Position numbers and translations under genes: made by a program
Shown: one piece after another, positions 16,996 through 29,424 of the stretch
Layout: the number at the start of each line of letters is the position of its first letter
Position numbering within the stretch: position 1 is the first letter of the stretch
The notes under the pieces: generated by a model
Databases searched by the model: none
What the model was told of the DNA's origin: nothing
Seen by the model: the letters and a program-made list of their open reading frames with translations, nothing else
Source of the DNA: Simplicispira psychrophila DSM 11588
GTDB lineage: Bacteria; Pseudomonadota; Gammaproteobacteria; Burkholderiales; Burkholderiaceae_C
DNA length: 64,000 nucleotides
Direction: 5' to 3'
Assembly: GCF_000688255.1 (NCBI RefSeq)
Contig: NZ_JHYS01000003.1
Location: 248,001 to 312,000, forward strand

Positions 16996-18174
16996 ATGGA
17001 AGATATCGTTATCGTTTCCGCCGCCCGTACGGCAGTAGGAAAATTTGGCGGCGCGCTGGCCAAGATCCCCGCCACAGAGTTGGGCAGCATTGCTGTACGC
17101 GAGGCGCTGGCCCGCGCCGGCGTACCTGCCGATCAGATCAGTGAAGTTATCCTGGGCCAAGTGCTAACAGCTGGTCTGGGCCAAAACCCAGCGCGTCAAA
17201 CCCTGATCAAGGCGGGTATTGCCAAAGAAACGCCAGCGCTCACCATCAATGCCGTGTGTGGCTCGGGCCTCAAGTCGGTCATGTTGGCTGCGCAATCGAT
17301 CATGACTGGCGACAACGAAATCGTCGTCGCTGGCGGCCAGGAGAACATGAGCGCCAGCCCACATGTGCTCAACGGCTCGCGTGATGGCCAGCGCATGGGC
17401 GACTGGAAAATGACCGACACCATGATCGTCGATGGTCTGTGGGACGTCTACAACCAGTACCACATGGGTATTACCGCTGAAAATGTCGCCAAGCAATACG
17501 CCATCACGCGCGAGATGCAAGACGCACTGGCACTGGCCAGTCAGCAAAAAGCGGCTGCTGCGCAAGACGCTGGCCGCTTTGCCGATGAAATCGTCGGTGT
17601 CAATATTCCGCAGCGCAAAGGCGACCCCGTCGTCTTCAATGTCGATGAATACCTCAATCGCAAGAGCACGGCCGACGTGTTGGCCGGTCTGCGCCCGGCC
17701 TTTGACAAAGCTGGTAGCGTCACCGCTGGCAATGCCTCGGGCCTGAATGATGGCGCCGCCGCCGTGGTCGTGATGAGCGCCAAAAAGGCCGCCGCCCTGG
17801 GCTTGACGCCGCTGGCACGGATTGCCTCGTTTGCCACCACCGGCCTGGATCCGGCCACCATGGGCATGGGTCCGGTATCTGCCACGCGCAAAGCCTTGCA
17901 ACGCGCCGGTTGGAGCACCAACGACATCGACCTGTTTGAGCTGAACGAGGCATTTGCTGCACAGGCCTGTGCTGTCAATCAAGAACTGGCCATTGACCCC
18001 TCCAAGGTCAACGTCAACGGTGGCGCCATCGCCATCGGCCACCCGATTGGTGCATCTGGCGCCCGCATTTTGGTGACGTTGCTGCACCAGATGCAGCGCC
18101 AAGGCGCCAAAAAAGGCTTGGCCGCGCTGTGCATTGGCGGCGGCATGGGTGTCGCCATGGCGCTGGAGCGTTAA
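16996..18174 (+). CDS. phaA: Acetyl-CoA acetyltransferase (beta-ketothiolase)
   Basis: A 392-residue thiolase that condenses two acetyl-CoA to acetoacetyl-CoA, the first PHB step. The acyl-enzyme cysteine is about C88 ([10 protein letters not shown]), with His about H349 ([10 protein letters not shown]) and the deprotonating Cys about C379 (LCIGGGMG). The N-terminus [14 protein letters not shown] is typical of the family. It starts 34 bp after phaC; the longer in-frame extension into phaC is rejected. Confidence 0.97.
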   Translation: MEDIVIVSAARTAVGKFGGALAKIPATELGSIAVREALARAGVPADQISEVILGQVLTAGLGQNPARQTLIKAGIAKETPALTINAVCGSGLKSVMLAAQSIMTGDNEIVVAGGQENMSASPHVLNGSRDGQRMGDWKMTDTMIVDGLWDVYNQYHMGITAENVAKQYAITREMQDALALASQQKAAAAQDAGRFADEIVGVNIPQRKGDPVVFNVDEYLNRKSTADVLAGLRPAFDKAGSVTAGNASGLNDGAAAVVVMSAKKAAALGLTPLARIASFATTGLDPATMGMGPVSATRKALQRAGWSTNDIDLFELNEAFAAQACAVNQELAIDPSKVNVNGGAIAIGHPIGASGARILVTLLHQMQRQGAKKGLAALCIGGGMGVAMALER

Positions 18175-18305
18175 GCAGTATCTTTTGGCAGAACGACTTC
18201 AATCAGAAACACTGTCTTTATCACCTTAGTGTTTTCCTTCTCGTTAGCAGGGGATTTTCTGGTTAGAGTGGAGTCTGTCACCGAGAACTAACAAGGAGCA
18301 ATTGA

Positions 18306-19043
18306 ATGAGTAAAAAAGTAGCATACGTCACTGGTGGCATGGGCGGCATTGGAACCGCCATTTGTCAGCGCCTGCACAAAGAAGGCTTCACTGTCGTAGC
18401 AGGCTGCGGCCCCACACGCGACCATGCCAAATGGATCGCTGAACAGGCCGAGCTGGGCTATACCTTCTACGCCTCTGCGGGCAATGTGGGTGACTGGGAC
18501 TCCACCGTCGCCGCCTTTGCCAAGGCCAAGGCGGATCACGGCAGCATCGATGTGCTGGTGAACAATGCCGGCATCACGCGCGACCGTATGTTCTTGAAAA
18601 TGACCCGCGAAGACTGGGATGCCGTCATTGAAACCAACCTCAACAGCATGTTCAACGTCACCAAGCAAGTGGTGGCAGATATGGTGGAAAAGGGCTGGGG
18701 CCGTATTGTCAACATCTCTTCCGTCAACGGTGCCAAGGGCCAAGCTGGTCAGACCAACTATTCCGCTGCCAAAGCCGGTATGCATGGTTTCTCCATGGCA
18801 TTGGCCCAAGAAATGGCAACCAAGGGCGTGACTGTGAACACCGTCAGCCCCGGTTATGTCGGCACCGAGATGGTCAAAGCCATTCGCCCCGACGTACTGG
18901 AAAAAATTGTTGCCACCGTGCCCGTCAAGCGCCTGGGTGAGCCGAGCGAGATCGCCTCGATCATTGCCTGGCTGGCTTCGGAAGAGGGCGGCTACGCGAC
19001 CGGTGCTGAGTTTGCCGTGAATGGTGGTTTGCACATGAGCTAA
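18306..19043 (+). CDS. phaB: Acetoacetyl-CoA reductase (SDR, NADPH)
   Basis: A 245-residue short-chain dehydrogenase that makes (R)-3-hydroxybutyryl-CoA. It has the Rossmann motif TGGMGGIG, NNAG, catalytic Ser in NISSVNG and YxxxK in YSAAKAG. AAGGAG precedes the ATG. A 131-bp gap separates it from phaA, long enough for a promoter of its own. A strong terminator follows. Confidence 0.96.
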   Translation: MSKKVAYVTGGMGGIGTAICQRLHKEGFTVVAGCGPTRDHAKWIAEQAELGYTFYASAGNVGDWDSTVAAFAKAKADHGSIDVLVNNAGITRDRMFLKMTREDWDAVIETNLNSMFNVTKQVVADMVEKGWGRIVNISSVNGAKGQAGQTNYSAAKAGMHGFSMALAQEMATKGVTVNTVSPGYVGTEMVKAIRPDVLEKIVATVPVKRLGEPSEIASIIAWLASEEGGYATGAEFAVNGGLHMS

Positions 19044-19085
19044 AGCTTTATAGTGCCCGCCTCGGTGGTTGGCACTCAAGCCTTC

Positions 19086-19115
19086 AAAAAACCGTCCATT
19101 TTTGGGCGGTTTTTT
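19086..19115 (+). terminator. Rho-independent terminator after phaB
   Basis: AAAAAACCGTCC pairs with GGGCGGTTTTTT (12 bp with one G-U) around a 6-nt loop, followed by more Ts. Confidence 0.9.
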
Positions 19116-19186
19116 TACGCCTGTCTTTGTCGTGTTCTGACTTTTATAGCGCAGTTGTTACTCCATGACTGTGCAGCGCCCAGCAA

Positions 19187-19208
19187 AAAACCCGCAACAG
19201 CGGGTTTT
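19187..19208 (-). terminator. Terminator for the leftward ABC-F gene region
   Basis: AAAACCCGC and GCGGGTTTT form a 9-bp stem with an AACA loop. On the minus strand the stem is followed by a T6 run. Confidence 0.65.
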
Positions 19209-19276
19209 GGGTTAGCCAGAAGCTGATATTCTGGCATGGACAGTGTTTTATAGCGCTTGTGGGCGCCCAGTTGGAA

Positions 19277-19360
19277 TCAGCAGCGAGCAGGAGCGCGCTT
19301 GCGATCGCGTTCGTCTTCAGGCCAAGCGGTGAGGATGGAGGTGGTAATCATGGTAGTCAT
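19277..19360 (-). CDS. Candidate very small ORF (27 residues)
   Basis: ATG-to-TGA frame encoding a 27-residue peptide, starting MTTMITTSILTAWPEDERD and ending in an Arg/Lys-rich tail with a terminal Cys. It sits just upstream of a terminator and downstream of the ABC-F stop. Codon choice is similar to neighbouring genes, but no clear RBS is seen, so this is only a candidate. Confidence 0.25.
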   Translation of the reverse strand: MTTMITTSILTAWPEDERDRKRAPARC

Positions 19361-19474
19361 TTGGATAAGTTCCGGTGATGAAACTACAACGTGACCCGCG
19401 ACGTCTGCGTTGACAACGGCAGCACAAAAAAATGCAATCGCACCGGCACCCTCACACCAGTGCCCGTTTTTTGC

Positions 19475-21538
19475 TCAAGCGGTAACGGCCGATGCCGCCT
19501 CTATTTGCCCGGTCAACTCCAGCCAGCGCTCTTCCAGCGTGGCCGTTTCATCGCTGATGGCTTTCAGGCGCCGACCGCCGTCTGCGATGTCGGCCGGCGC
19601 CAGCGCTTGCGCCAGACGCTCTTGCAGGGCAGCGCCTTCGGTACTCAGTGCGGCCAAGCGCTGATCGATTTGCTCCAGTTCGCGTTTGAGTGGGCGCAGG
19701 CGTTCCAGCTGCTGCTGGCGCAGGGCAGCCTCCTGTTTGCGCTGTTCGCGGCCATCCCCTGATTTTTTTAGGTCATTTTGGCCTGTAGCGCTTATAGGCT
19801 CTCCGGTATTAGCTACTAAAACAGGAGCTATTTTTGCGGTGGTAGCTGGTACGGCGGGCACACTCGCCGCCGCTTTGGCGGCCAGGTTGTCGGCGGCGGC
19901 TTCGGTTTTGGCCAGTTCGCGCTGGCGCTTGGCTTCGTCCAGCAGATAGCGTTGGTAGTCGTCCAGGTCGCCATCGAAGGGGCCCACGGCGCCGCGCCCG
20001 ACCATCCAGAATTCGTCACAGACGGCGCGCAGCAACGCACGGTCGTGGCTGACCAACATCACGGTACCTTCAAAATCGTTCAACGCCATCGACAGCGCCT
20101 CGCGCGTGGCCAAATCCAGGTGGTTGGTAGGCTCGTCCAGCAGCAGCAGATTCGGGCGTTGCCAAACGATCATCGCCAGCACCAAGCGGGCTTTTTCGCC
20201 GCCGCTCATACTGCCGACGCTTTGCTTGACCATGTCACCACTGAAATTAAAGGTGCCCAAATAACTGCGCAAGTCTTGTTCGCGACTGGGTTCACGGCTG
20301 TTGGGGCCCAGTTCACGTGCCAAACGCGCCATGTGCTCCAGCGGGTTTTCGTGCGGGCGCAGCACGTCCAGCTCTTGCTGGGCAAAGTAGCCAATCGACA
20401 AACCCCTTCCCTCGGTCACGGTACCAGCCAGCGCATTCATGGTGCGGGCAATAGTCTTGACCAAGGTCGATTTACCCTGACCGTTGGCACCTAAAATACC
20501 GATGCGCTGGCCGGCCAGCACGCTGCGGCTGACGTTTTGCAGAATGGTTTTGCTGCTGCCGTCTTCGGCCGTATAGCCAAAAGAAGCATCGCTGATGGCC
20601 AGCATCGGATTGGGCAAGTTGGCTGGCTCTTTGAATTCAAAGGTGAAGTCGGCATCGGCCAGCACCGGCGCGATTTTTTCCATGCGCTCGATGGCCTTGA
20701 CGCGGCTTTGTGCCTGCTTGGCCTTGCTGGCCTTGGCCTTGAAGCGGTCAATGAACTTTTGCAGGTGAGCAATCTTGTCCTGCTGCTTGGCAAAGCTGGC
20801 ACCTTGCAGCTCCAGCTGCTGCGCGCGCAGTTCTTCAAATTTGCTGTAGTTGCCGCCGTAGCGCGTCAACTGTGCGTTGTCGATGTGCAGGGTGACGTTG
20901 GTGATGGCATCCAAAAATTCGCGGTCGTGGCTGATGACGATCATCGTGCCGGTGTAGCGCTTGAGCCACGCCTCCAGCCACACGAGCGCATCCAAGTCCA
21001 AGTGGTTAGTCGGCTCGTCCAGCAGCAGCAAGTCAGATGGCGCCATCAGCGCGCGCGCCAATTGCAGGCGCATGCGCCAGCCGCCCGAGAAGCTATTGAC
21101 CGGCTTGTCGAGCTCCGACACCTTGAAGCCCAGGCCCAGAATCAGTGCCTGGGCGCGCGGCACGGCGTCGTGGGAGCCCGCGTCGGCCAGATCGGTGTAG
21201 GCGTGGGCAATGGCCATGCCGTCATCGTCGGCTTCAGCCTGCACCAGTGCGGCCTCCAGTTCGACCAAGCGTGTGTCACCAGCCACCACAAAGTCGGTGG
21301 CGGGCTCGTCGGTTTCGGGCATGTTCTGCGCCACTTGGGCCATGCGCCACTGCGCCGGAATGTTGAAGCTGCCGCCGTCTTCGTGCAGGCTGCCGTTGAA
21401 CAGCGCAAACAGGCTGGACTTGCCGGCGCCATTGCGTCCGACCAGACCGACGTTTTCTCCGGGATTGATGGTGGCGTTAACGCTGTTGAGCAACACCTTG
21501 GCGCTGCGGCGCAAGACGACGTTTTTAAGAGTGATCAT
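19475..21538 (-). CDS. ABC-F family ATPase (YheS-like)
   Basis: A 687-residue soluble protein with two ABC domains and no membrane segments. The Walker A motifs are GRNGAGKSS and GANGQGKST, the signatures SGGWRMR and SGGEKAR, and the Walker B LLLLDEPTNHLDL occurs twice. The inter-domain P-site linker region (KAKASKAKQAQSRVKAIERME) matches YheS. A C-terminal coiled coil follows an Ala-rich linker. ABC-F proteins bind the ribosomal E site and relieve stalls; the specific role here is inferred. Linker residues about 573-587 derive from a 42-bp repeat copy. Confidence 0.92.
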   Translation of the reverse strand: MITLKNVVLRRSAKVLLNSVNATINPGENVGLVGRNGAGKSSLFALFNGSLHEDGGSFNIPAQWRMAQVAQNMPETDEPATDFVVAGDTRLVELEAALVQAEADDDGMAIAHAYTDLADAGSHDAVPRAQALILGLGFKVSELDKPVNSFSGGWRMRLQLARALMAPSDLLLLDEPTNHLDLDALVWLEAWLKRYTGTMIVISHDREFLDAITNVTLHIDNAQLTRYGGNYSKFEELRAQQLELQGASFAKQQDKIAHLQKFIDRFKAKASKAKQAQSRVKAIERMEKIAPVLADADFTFEFKEPANLPNPMLAISDASFGYTAEDGSSKTILQNVSRSVLAGQRIGILGANGQGKSTLVKTIARTMNALAGTVTEGRGLSIGYFAQQELDVLRPHENPLEHMARLARELGPNSREPSREQDLRSYLGTFNFSGDMVKQSVGSMSGGEKARLVLAMIVWQRPNLLLLDEPTNHLDLATREALSMALNDFEGTVMLVSHDRALLRAVCDEFWMVGRGAVGPFDGDLDDYQRYLLDEAKRQRELAKTEAAADNLAAKAAASVPAVPATTAKIAPVLVANTGEPISATGQNDLKKSGDGREQRKQEAALRQQQLERLRPLKRELEQIDQRLAALSTEGAALQERLAQALAPADIADGGRRLKAISDETATLEERWLELTGQIEAASAVTA
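19780..19821 (+). repeat. 42-bp dispersed element inside the ABC-F gene
   Basis: On the plus strand: GGCCTGTAGCGC, 9 nt, CTCCGG, 4 nt, AGCTACTAAAA, then CAGGAGC. Outer blocks match well and the spacing is exact; the central 6-mer differs. It is antisense to the gene and in frame within the C-terminal linker. Confidence 0.65.
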
Positions 21539-21636
21539 GAGAAATTAAAGGGCATGCGTGGGTGCACGCCATGCCAGGAAACAGAAAACAGGAATCAGGA
21601 AGACCCCAAGACGTGAGGCGCTTCAGGAAGAAAGCA

Positions 21637-23768
<2,132 letters not shown>

Positions 23769-24938
23769 TCAGGCGCCCGACTTGACGTCGAGCACAATTT
23801 CAGTGAACGAAGGCTCTTCGTCCTCGTTTTTTTCGTTTTGCGCGGCCTGCTGGGCCCTGGCGGTGTTGCTGGCCAGAGAGAAGTCGTTTTGCAGGCGCCA
23901 CATCAAATTGGTCGGCGAGTCGGCATAGGCCAGACCTTCCTTGCGGTCGATGCGATTTTCCATGATCAGACGCGCTAGATCTTCTTCAAAAGTTTGCGAG
24001 CCTTCAGCCATGGATTTTTCCATGGCTTCACGCACGCTGGAAAAATCGCTTTTTTCGATCAACTCGGAAATCAGCTTGGTGTTGAGTAGCACTTCTACAG
24101 CGGGCACGCGACCACCCGAAGCCGTACGCACCAAGCGCTGTGAAATGATGGCCTTGAGGGCGGAGGACAGGTCGCCCAGCATGGTGGCGCGCACCTCGAC
24201 TGGGTAAAAACTCAGGATGCGGTTGAGCGCCTGGTAGCTGTTGTTGGCGTGCAGCGTGGCCAGACACAGGTGACCCGACTGCGCATAGGCAATCGCCGCC
24301 GACATGGTTTCGCGGTCACGGATTTCGCCGATCAGGATCACATCGGGCGCCTGGCGCAGGGCGTTTTTCAGTGCCATTTGCAGCGATTGCGTGTCGCTGC
24401 CGACTTCGCGCTGGTTGACGATGGATTTCTTGTTCTTGAACTGGAATTCCACCGGGTCTTCGATGGTCAGGATATGCCCCGTCTGCAGACTGTTGCGCCG
24501 GTCGATCATGGCTGCCAGCGTGGTGCTTTTGCCTGAGCCGGTGGCACCGACCACCAGCACCAGACCGCGTTTTTCCATGATCAGGTCGCCCAGTATCGGC
24601 GGCAGGTTCAGGGCATTCAAATCGGGAATATCTTGCGAAATGAAGCGGACCACTACCGCATAGGTGCCGCGCTGGCGCATGGCGCTGACGCGAAAACGCC
24701 CGACCCCCTTGATGGGTACGCCCATGTTCAGCTCGCCGGATTCTTCCAGTTCCTCAATGCGGTTGGGGGGCACCACTTCAGCCAACAGATTGCGCGGCGC
24801 ATCGGGTGGCAAAATTTGGTTGTTGATCGGCACGCACTCGCCATTGATCTTGATGAGGGCGGGCGCATTCGCCGATAAGTAAACGTCCGAGGCCTTTTTT
24901 TCGGCCATCAGGCGCAGGATGCGCTCCATTGTGCTCAT
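23769..24938 (-). CDS. pilU: PilT/PilU family type IV pilus retraction ATPase (PilU-like)
   Basis: A 389-residue hexameric ATPase. Walker A is GATGSGKST; the Asp box is ILTIEDPVEF, Walker B VILIGEIRDRETM, and the His box HLCLATLHANNSYQALNRI. The N-terminal LRLMAEKKASDVYLSANAPALIKING and the long acidic C-terminus fit PilU better than PilT. It is embedded between dapD and dapE in one leftward unit (18 bp from dapE). Confidence 0.92.
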   Translation of the reverse strand: MSTMERILRLMAEKKASDVYLSANAPALIKINGECVPINNQILPPDAPRNLLAEVVPPNRIEELEESGELNMGVPIKGVGRFRVSAMRQRGTYAVVVRFISQDIPDLNALNLPPILGDLIMEKRGLVLVVGATGSGKSTTLAAMIDRRNSLQTGHILTIEDPVEFQFKNKKSIVNQREVGSDTQSLQMALKNALRQAPDVILIGEIRDRETMSAAIAYAQSGHLCLATLHANNSYQALNRILSFYPVEVRATMLGDLSSALKAIISQRLVRTASGGRVPAVEVLLNTKLISELIEKSDFSSVREAMEKSMAEGSQTFEEDLARLIMENRIDRKEGLAYADSPTNLMWRLQNDFSLASNTARAQQAAQNEKNEDEEPSFTEIVLDVKSGA

Positions 24939-24987
24939 GGTGTCTCTTTTGTCGTAATGGAGTACGGATGCCTGCGCCGTGCCTGCC

Positions 24988-25812
24988 TCAGTCGCGCAGC
25001 AGGTCGTTCAGGCTGGTCGTCGAACGGGTCTTGGCATCCACTTTTTTGACGATGATGGCGGCGTACATGCTGTATTTGCCGCCTTCCTTGGGCAGGCTGC
25101 CACTGATGACCACCGAGCCAGCCGGAATGCGGCCATAGCTGATTTCGCCCGTCGCACGGTCGTAAATCGGTGTGCTTTGGCCTAGATACACGCCCATGCT
25201 GATGACCGAGTTTTCTTCGACGATCACGCCCTCGACCACTTCGGAGCGCGCGCCAATGAAGCAGTTGTCTTCAATGATGGTCGGGTTGCCCTGCAGGGGT
25301 TCGAGCACGCCGCCCAGGCCGACACCGCCAGACAGGTGGACGTTTTTGCCGACTTGGGCGCAAGAGCCGACCGTGGCCCACGTGTCAACCATGGTGCCTT
25401 CATCGACATAGGCGCCAATGTTGACGTAAGAGGGCATTAGGATGGCGCCTTTGGCAATAAAGCTGCCGCGCCGTGCCACGGCGGGCGGCACCACGCGCAC
25501 GCCGGTGGCGGCCATTTCTTCGGCACTGAGGTGGCCAAAACGGGTCGGCACCTTGTCGTAAAAACCCAGATCGCCGGCACGCATCAGGACGTTGTCGGAC
25601 AGGCGAAATGACAGCAGCACGGCTTTCTTGATCCACTGGTGCACCGTCCATTGGCCCACGCTCTCACGTGTGGCGACACGCAGTTCGCCGTTATTGAGCT
25701 GGGTGATGACCTGTTCAACGGCGTCACGCACGTCCTGCGGGGCATTGGAGGGGGACAAATGGGCACGATCGTCCCAGGCGGCGTCGATGGTGCTTTGCAG
25801 AGAGTGGCTCAT
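24988..25812 (-). CDS. dapD: Tetrahydrodipicolinate N-succinyltransferase
   Basis: A 274-residue left-handed beta-helix acyltransferase (hexapeptide repeats in the second half, e.g. [34 protein letters not shown]). It succinylates tetrahydrodipicolinate in the lysine/peptidoglycan pathway. The ATG at 25812 overlaps the dapC stop (ATGA); the 20-residue in-frame upstream extension is rejected because it lies in dapC. Confidence 0.95.
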   Translation of the reverse strand: MSHSLQSTIDAAWDDRAHLSPSNAPQDVRDAVEQVITQLNNGELRVATRESVGQWTVHQWIKKAVLLSFRLSDNVLMRAGDLGFYDKVPTRFGHLSAEEMAATGVRVVPPAVARRGSFIAKGAILMPSYVNIGAYVDEGTMVDTWATVGSCAQVGKNVHLSGGVGLGGVLEPLQGNPTIIEDNCFIGARSEVVEGVIVEENSVISMGVYLGQSTPIYDRATGEISYGRIPAGSVVISGSLPKEGGKYSMYAAIIVKKVDAKTRSTTSLNDLLRD

Positions 25813-27023
25813 GGGGAGGGAATGGAGTGAGATTGGATGAATTGAACGATGCGTTGTGCCGCTTGCACGCATTCTTGGGTTTCGGCCACCAGGGCCATGC
25901 GCACGCGCTGTGCGCCAGGATTGACCCCTGCCACGTTACGGGCCAGATAGCTGCCAGGCAAAACCGTCACATTGTATTGACTCAGCAATTGTTGGGCGAA
26001 TGCGGTGTCACTCAGCCCCAGTTGCTCGGGCACGCGCGCCCACAGGTAAAAGCCGGCGTCAGGCAGCTGCACCTCCATCACGGCAGACAACAGGGGCGTG
26101 AGTTGGGCGAATTTTTCGCGGTACTGGGCACGGTTGTCGATGACATGCTGCTCATCGCTCCAGGCGGCGATGCTGGCCGCTTGCACCGCCAGACCCATGG
26201 CGCTGCCGTGGTAGGTGCGATAGAGCAAAAACGCCCGCATCAGCGCGGCGTCGCCCGCAACAAAACCGCTGCGCAGCCCCGGCACATTGCTGCGTTTGGA
26301 CAGGCTGGTAAAGGACACCAGATTCTTGAAGTCGCTGCGACCCAGTTGGGCGGCGGCTTCCAAACCGCCCAGCGGTGGCTCGTCACGGAAATAGATTTCG
26401 CTATAGCACTCGTCTGACGCAATCACAAAGCCATGGCGGTCCGACAGGGCAAACAGCTTTTCCCACTCGGACAACGGCATCACGGCGCCGGTGGGGTTGC
26501 CGGGTGAGCAGACAAACAGCAGTTGTGTGCGCTGCCAGACAGACTCGGGCACGCTGTCCCAGTCGACGGCAAAGTTGCGCCCTGGGTCGCTGGGGGCAAA
26601 GTAGGGCGTGGCCCCGGCCAGCAAGGCGGCGCCTTCGTAGATTTGATAGAACGGATTGGGGCAGACCACGACAGGGTCTTTTTGCGTTGGATCGACGATG
26701 GTCTGGGTGAAGGCAAACAGTGCTTCCCGCGAGCCATTGATCGGCAGCACCTGCGTCGCTGGGTCCAGCGCCAGCCCATAACGCCGACCGATCCAGCCGG
26801 TAAACGCTTCGCGCAGACGCAACTCGCCGGCGGTGACCGGATAGCTGGCCAGTCCGCCCAAACCTGCCGTGAGCGCTTCTTTGATGAATGCCGGGGTAGC
26901 ATGGCGCGGCTCACCCATCCCCAGGCTGATCGGCGTCAGATGGGGCGGCGGGGTGATGCCATCAAAAAGCTGTCGCAGCCGCTCAAAAGGATAGGGCTGC
27001 AATAAAGGGAGCAGAGGATTCAT
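25809..27023 (-). CDS. dapC: N-succinyldiaminopimelate aminotransferase
   Basis: A 404-residue class I PLP aminotransferase. The Schiff-base lysine is in [18 protein letters not shown]. Other conserved segments are [31 protein letters not shown] and the terminal arginine region QRVRMAL. Linkage to dapD and dapE supports DapC rather than another aminotransferase. The ATG at 27023 is preferred to a TTG three codons upstream. It is the first gene of dapC-dapD-pilU-dapE-prmB. Confidence 0.94.
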   Translation of the reverse strand: MNPLLPLLQPYPFERLRQLFDGITPPPHLTPISLGMGEPRHATPAFIKEALTAGLGGLASYPVTAGELRLREAFTGWIGRRYGLALDPATQVLPINGSREALFAFTQTIVDPTQKDPVVVCPNPFYQIYEGAALLAGATPYFAPSDPGRNFAVDWDSVPESVWQRTQLLFVCSPGNPTGAVMPLSEWEKLFALSDRHGFVIASDECYSEIYFRDEPPLGGLEAAAQLGRSDFKNLVSFTSLSKRSNVPGLRSGFVAGDAALMRAFLLYRTYHGSAMGLAVQAASIAAWSDEQHVIDNRAQYREKFAQLTPLLSAVMEVQLPDAGFYLWARVPEQLGLSDTAFAQQLLSQYNVTVLPGSYLARNVAGVNPGAQRVRMALVAETQECVQAAQRIVQFIQSHSIPSP

Positions 27024-27202
27024 GGGGCGCAATTATCGCGGATGCCTGTCTTGTCTGAAGGGTACATGGCTGTGTGAGCAGAATGCTGGGCAAGCACACC
27101 GCAAAAGATGCCAAGTGGCGCCGAAAGGTCGTCAGTCTTGCGCAAGAAAATGTAACCAGTATGGGCTGCTACAAGAGCTGTTTCCTGTAGGGTCAGGTGC
27201 CC

Positions 27203-28774
27203 ATGTTCAAGAAGGCTGCAGGCAGCGCACCCTTCTCTACCGTTTGGAGACGCGAACCGATGTCTGGATCCCTTTTTTTACGCCCCGGTGTATGGTTTCT
27301 GCGGCGTTTTCGACTGTTCACCAAACTGGCATTGCTGGGATGTAGCTGGTTGGCGGCTTTGGCGCTTCTGCCCGCACTGGCGCTGCGGGGTGCTGCACCG
27401 CAGGTGGTGTGGGGCGTCTCGGGCTTCTGCGCGGTTTTTGCTGTCTATACGTTGCTGACGCTTTACGCCAGCCTGTCCAGCGACCTGACGGCGCTAGCCC
27501 ATGCCATGGAGCAAACCACCCAAGGCAATTTGTGTGTCCAAGTACCGGTACATGGGAACGATGAATTTGCCGACTTGGCGCTGTTGCTGGATCGGATGGT
27601 GATTGCCCTCTCGGGCATGGTGGCCAATATCCGCAGCAACGCGGCCCTGGTAGCCCATGCCGGGCAAGGCTTGGCCGAGGACAACCGGGCGCTGGCCGAT
27701 CGCACGGAGCAGCAGGCGGCGAACCTTGAACAGACGGCAGCCAGCGTGGAGCAGTTGTCTGGTGCCGTACAAAACAACGCGGAAACGGCGCGCGCAGCAG
27801 ATCAACGTGCCAGCCAAGTCAGCCGTGCGGCCGATGAAGGCGTACAGGCGATGGCCCGGGCGGTGCAGTCGGTGGAGGCCATCCAGCAGGGCGCCCGGCG
27901 CATGAACGAGATCATTGGCGTGATTGACGGCATCGCCTTTCAGACCAATATCCTGGCCCTGAATGCTGCCGTCGAGGCGGCCCGCGCTGGCGAGCAGGGA
28001 CGCGGTTTTGCCGTGGTGGCCTCCGAGGTACGCATGTTGGCCGGACGCTCGGGTGAGGCCGCGCGTGAGATCCGCGCGCTCATCAGCGCTTCAGTGCAAC
28101 AGGTGGAATCGAGTGCGAGCCTGATTCGATCCGCCGGCGATGGTATTTCCACCATGGCCAGCGGTATCCGCAGCGTGGCTACCAGCGTGTCGGAGATTTC
28201 CACCTCGGGTGCCGAGCAAAGCACCGGCCTACAAGAAATCACCGCTGCCGTTCGCCAGCTCGACCAGATCACCCAACACAATGCACAGATGGTCGAGCAC
28301 GCCGTCGAACAGGCCGTGGCACTGAGAGGGCGTGCCAGCACCTTGTCCAGTGCGGTGGCTGCTTTTCGGTTGCAACAAGGCACGGCGGATGAAGCCACTG
28401 CGCTGGTCGGACGCGCTGCTGCTCTGCGCCGCAGCACCTCGGCGCACCAGTTTTTACATACCCTGACAGACAGCAGCCAGCCCTACCATGACCGCGACAT
28501 GTATGTGTTTGTGCTCGATAGTGCTGGCACCTACCGGGCGTTTGGTGGCAATGCCGCCAAGATCGGCACCCGTGTGCAGGACATTCCCGGCATCGCTGGC
28601 GATCAGTTGGTGCACGACATCATCGTGCAGGCCGAGCGCGGGCCGGGCTGGGTTGAGTACGACATCACCAACCCTGCCACGGGGGCGGTGCAAACCAAAA
28701 TGTCGTTTGTGCAGCGGGTCGATGAAATGTACCTGGGCTGCGGGGTGTACAAGACACTGGCCGTGCGCGGCTGA
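27203..28774 (+). CDS. Chemoreceptor with C-terminal cytoplasmic Cache-like domain
   Basis: A 523-residue protein with two adjacent N-terminal transmembrane helices ([24 protein letters not shown] and [24 protein letters not shown]) and almost no periplasmic loop. A HAMP-like segment and the MA signalling domain with [23 protein letters not shown] follow. After the signalling domain comes a ~100-residue single-Cache-like module ([30 protein letters not shown] ... VEYDITNP ... KMSFVQRV). Topology places this sensor in the cytoplasm. Start alternatives are a GTG at 27197 and an ATG at 27260. Confidence 0.88.
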   Translation: MFKKAAGSAPFSTVWRREPMSGSLFLRPGVWFLRRFRLFTKLALLGCSWLAALALLPALALRGAAPQVVWGVSGFCAVFAVYTLLTLYASLSSDLTALAHAMEQTTQGNLCVQVPVHGNDEFADLALLLDRMVIALSGMVANIRSNAALVAHAGQGLAEDNRALADRTEQQAANLEQTAASVEQLSGAVQNNAETARAADQRASQVSRAADEGVQAMARAVQSVEAIQQGARRMNEIIGVIDGIAFQTNILALNAAVEAARAGEQGRGFAVVASEVRMLAGRSGEAAREIRALISASVQQVESSASLIRSAGDGISTMASGIRSVATSVSEISTSGAEQSTGLQEITAAVRQLDQITQHNAQMVEHAVEQAVALRGRASTLSSAVAAFRLQQGTADEATALVGRAAALRRSTSAHQFLHTLTDSSQPYHDRDMYVFVLDSAGTYRAFGGNAAKIGTRVQDIPGIAGDQLVHDIIVQAERGPGWVEYDITNPATGAVQTKMSFVQRVDEMYLGCGVYKTLAVRG

Positions 28775-28783
28775 TCAAGCAGA

Positions 28784-29407
28784 TCAAAGTTTGCGTTGTG
28801 CGCGGGCACGGGCCAACGCCGCAGCAATGGCCGCTTTTTTAGTATCCACCGCAGGCGCAGCCTCCTGCTCTGGCGTTTCTAGCGCCAGGCGCTGCTGGCG
28901 CCCGATATGGCGCTGGCGTGCGTGCTCTGCCTGTAGTGGGGACCATGCCGCCCAACCAGAATTTGATCCGCTGGCGTTGATCAGCGCAATGCAATCGACA
29001 GGGCACACTGGAATGCACAACTCACAGCCCGTGCAATGGGCCGCAATAACGGTGTGCATGAGTTTGTTGGCACCCAAGATGGCGTCGGTAGGGCAGGCCT
29101 TGATGCACAACGTGCAGCCAATGCACCAATCTTCATCGATCAGGGCCAGCGTGCGCGGGCCTTCTGCGCCGTGCTCGGGATTGAGCGGGCGCGGCGCCTG
29201 CCCGGTCAGCGCCACCAGCCGGGAAATACCTTCTTCTCCGCCCGGTGGACATTGGTCAATGCCCGCCTCGCCAGCAGCCACTGCCTGCGCATAGTGCGCG
29301 CAGTCAAGGTAGCCGCAGCGCGTGCATTGCGTTTGCGGCAGGACAGCATCAATACGTGCTGCCAGACCTGTCAAGTGCAGTGCCAAAGGCACCGAGAACG
29401 TGTTCAC
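28784..29407 (-). CDS. RnfB/RsxB-like ferredoxin protein
   Basis: A 207-residue iron-sulphur protein. The N-terminal Fe-S motif CTRCGYLDC...C is of the RnfB four-cysteine type, followed by two 4Fe-4S clusters ([12 protein letters not shown] and [12 protein letters not shown]) and an Ala/Arg-rich tail. The N-terminal membrane anchor of true RnfB is missing and no other rnf genes are present, so it is a stand-alone electron carrier. The start codon is GTG. It lies 17 bp after phaZ on the same strand. Confidence 0.88.
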   Translation of the reverse strand: MNTFSVPLALHLTGLAARIDAVLPQTQCTRCGYLDCAHYAQAVAAGEAGIDQCPPGGEEGISRLVALTGQAPRPLNPEHGAEGPRTLALIDEDWCIGCTLCIKACPTDAILGANKLMHTVIAAHCTGCELCIPVCPVDCIALINASGSNSGWAAWSPLQAEHARQRHIGRQQRLALETPEQEAAPAVDTKKAAIAAALARARAQRKL

Positions 29408-29424
29408 GCTCCCCGCGCTCGGGT

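Larger units (their letters stand above)
19044..19474. other. Intergenic region between phaB and the ABC-F gene
   Basis: The 431-bp gap contains two hairpin terminators (19086-19115, 19187-19208), short fragments resembling the repeat (TTTTATAGCGC at about 19142 and 19246) and one small candidate reading frame on the minus strand (19277-19360). Confidence 0.6.
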
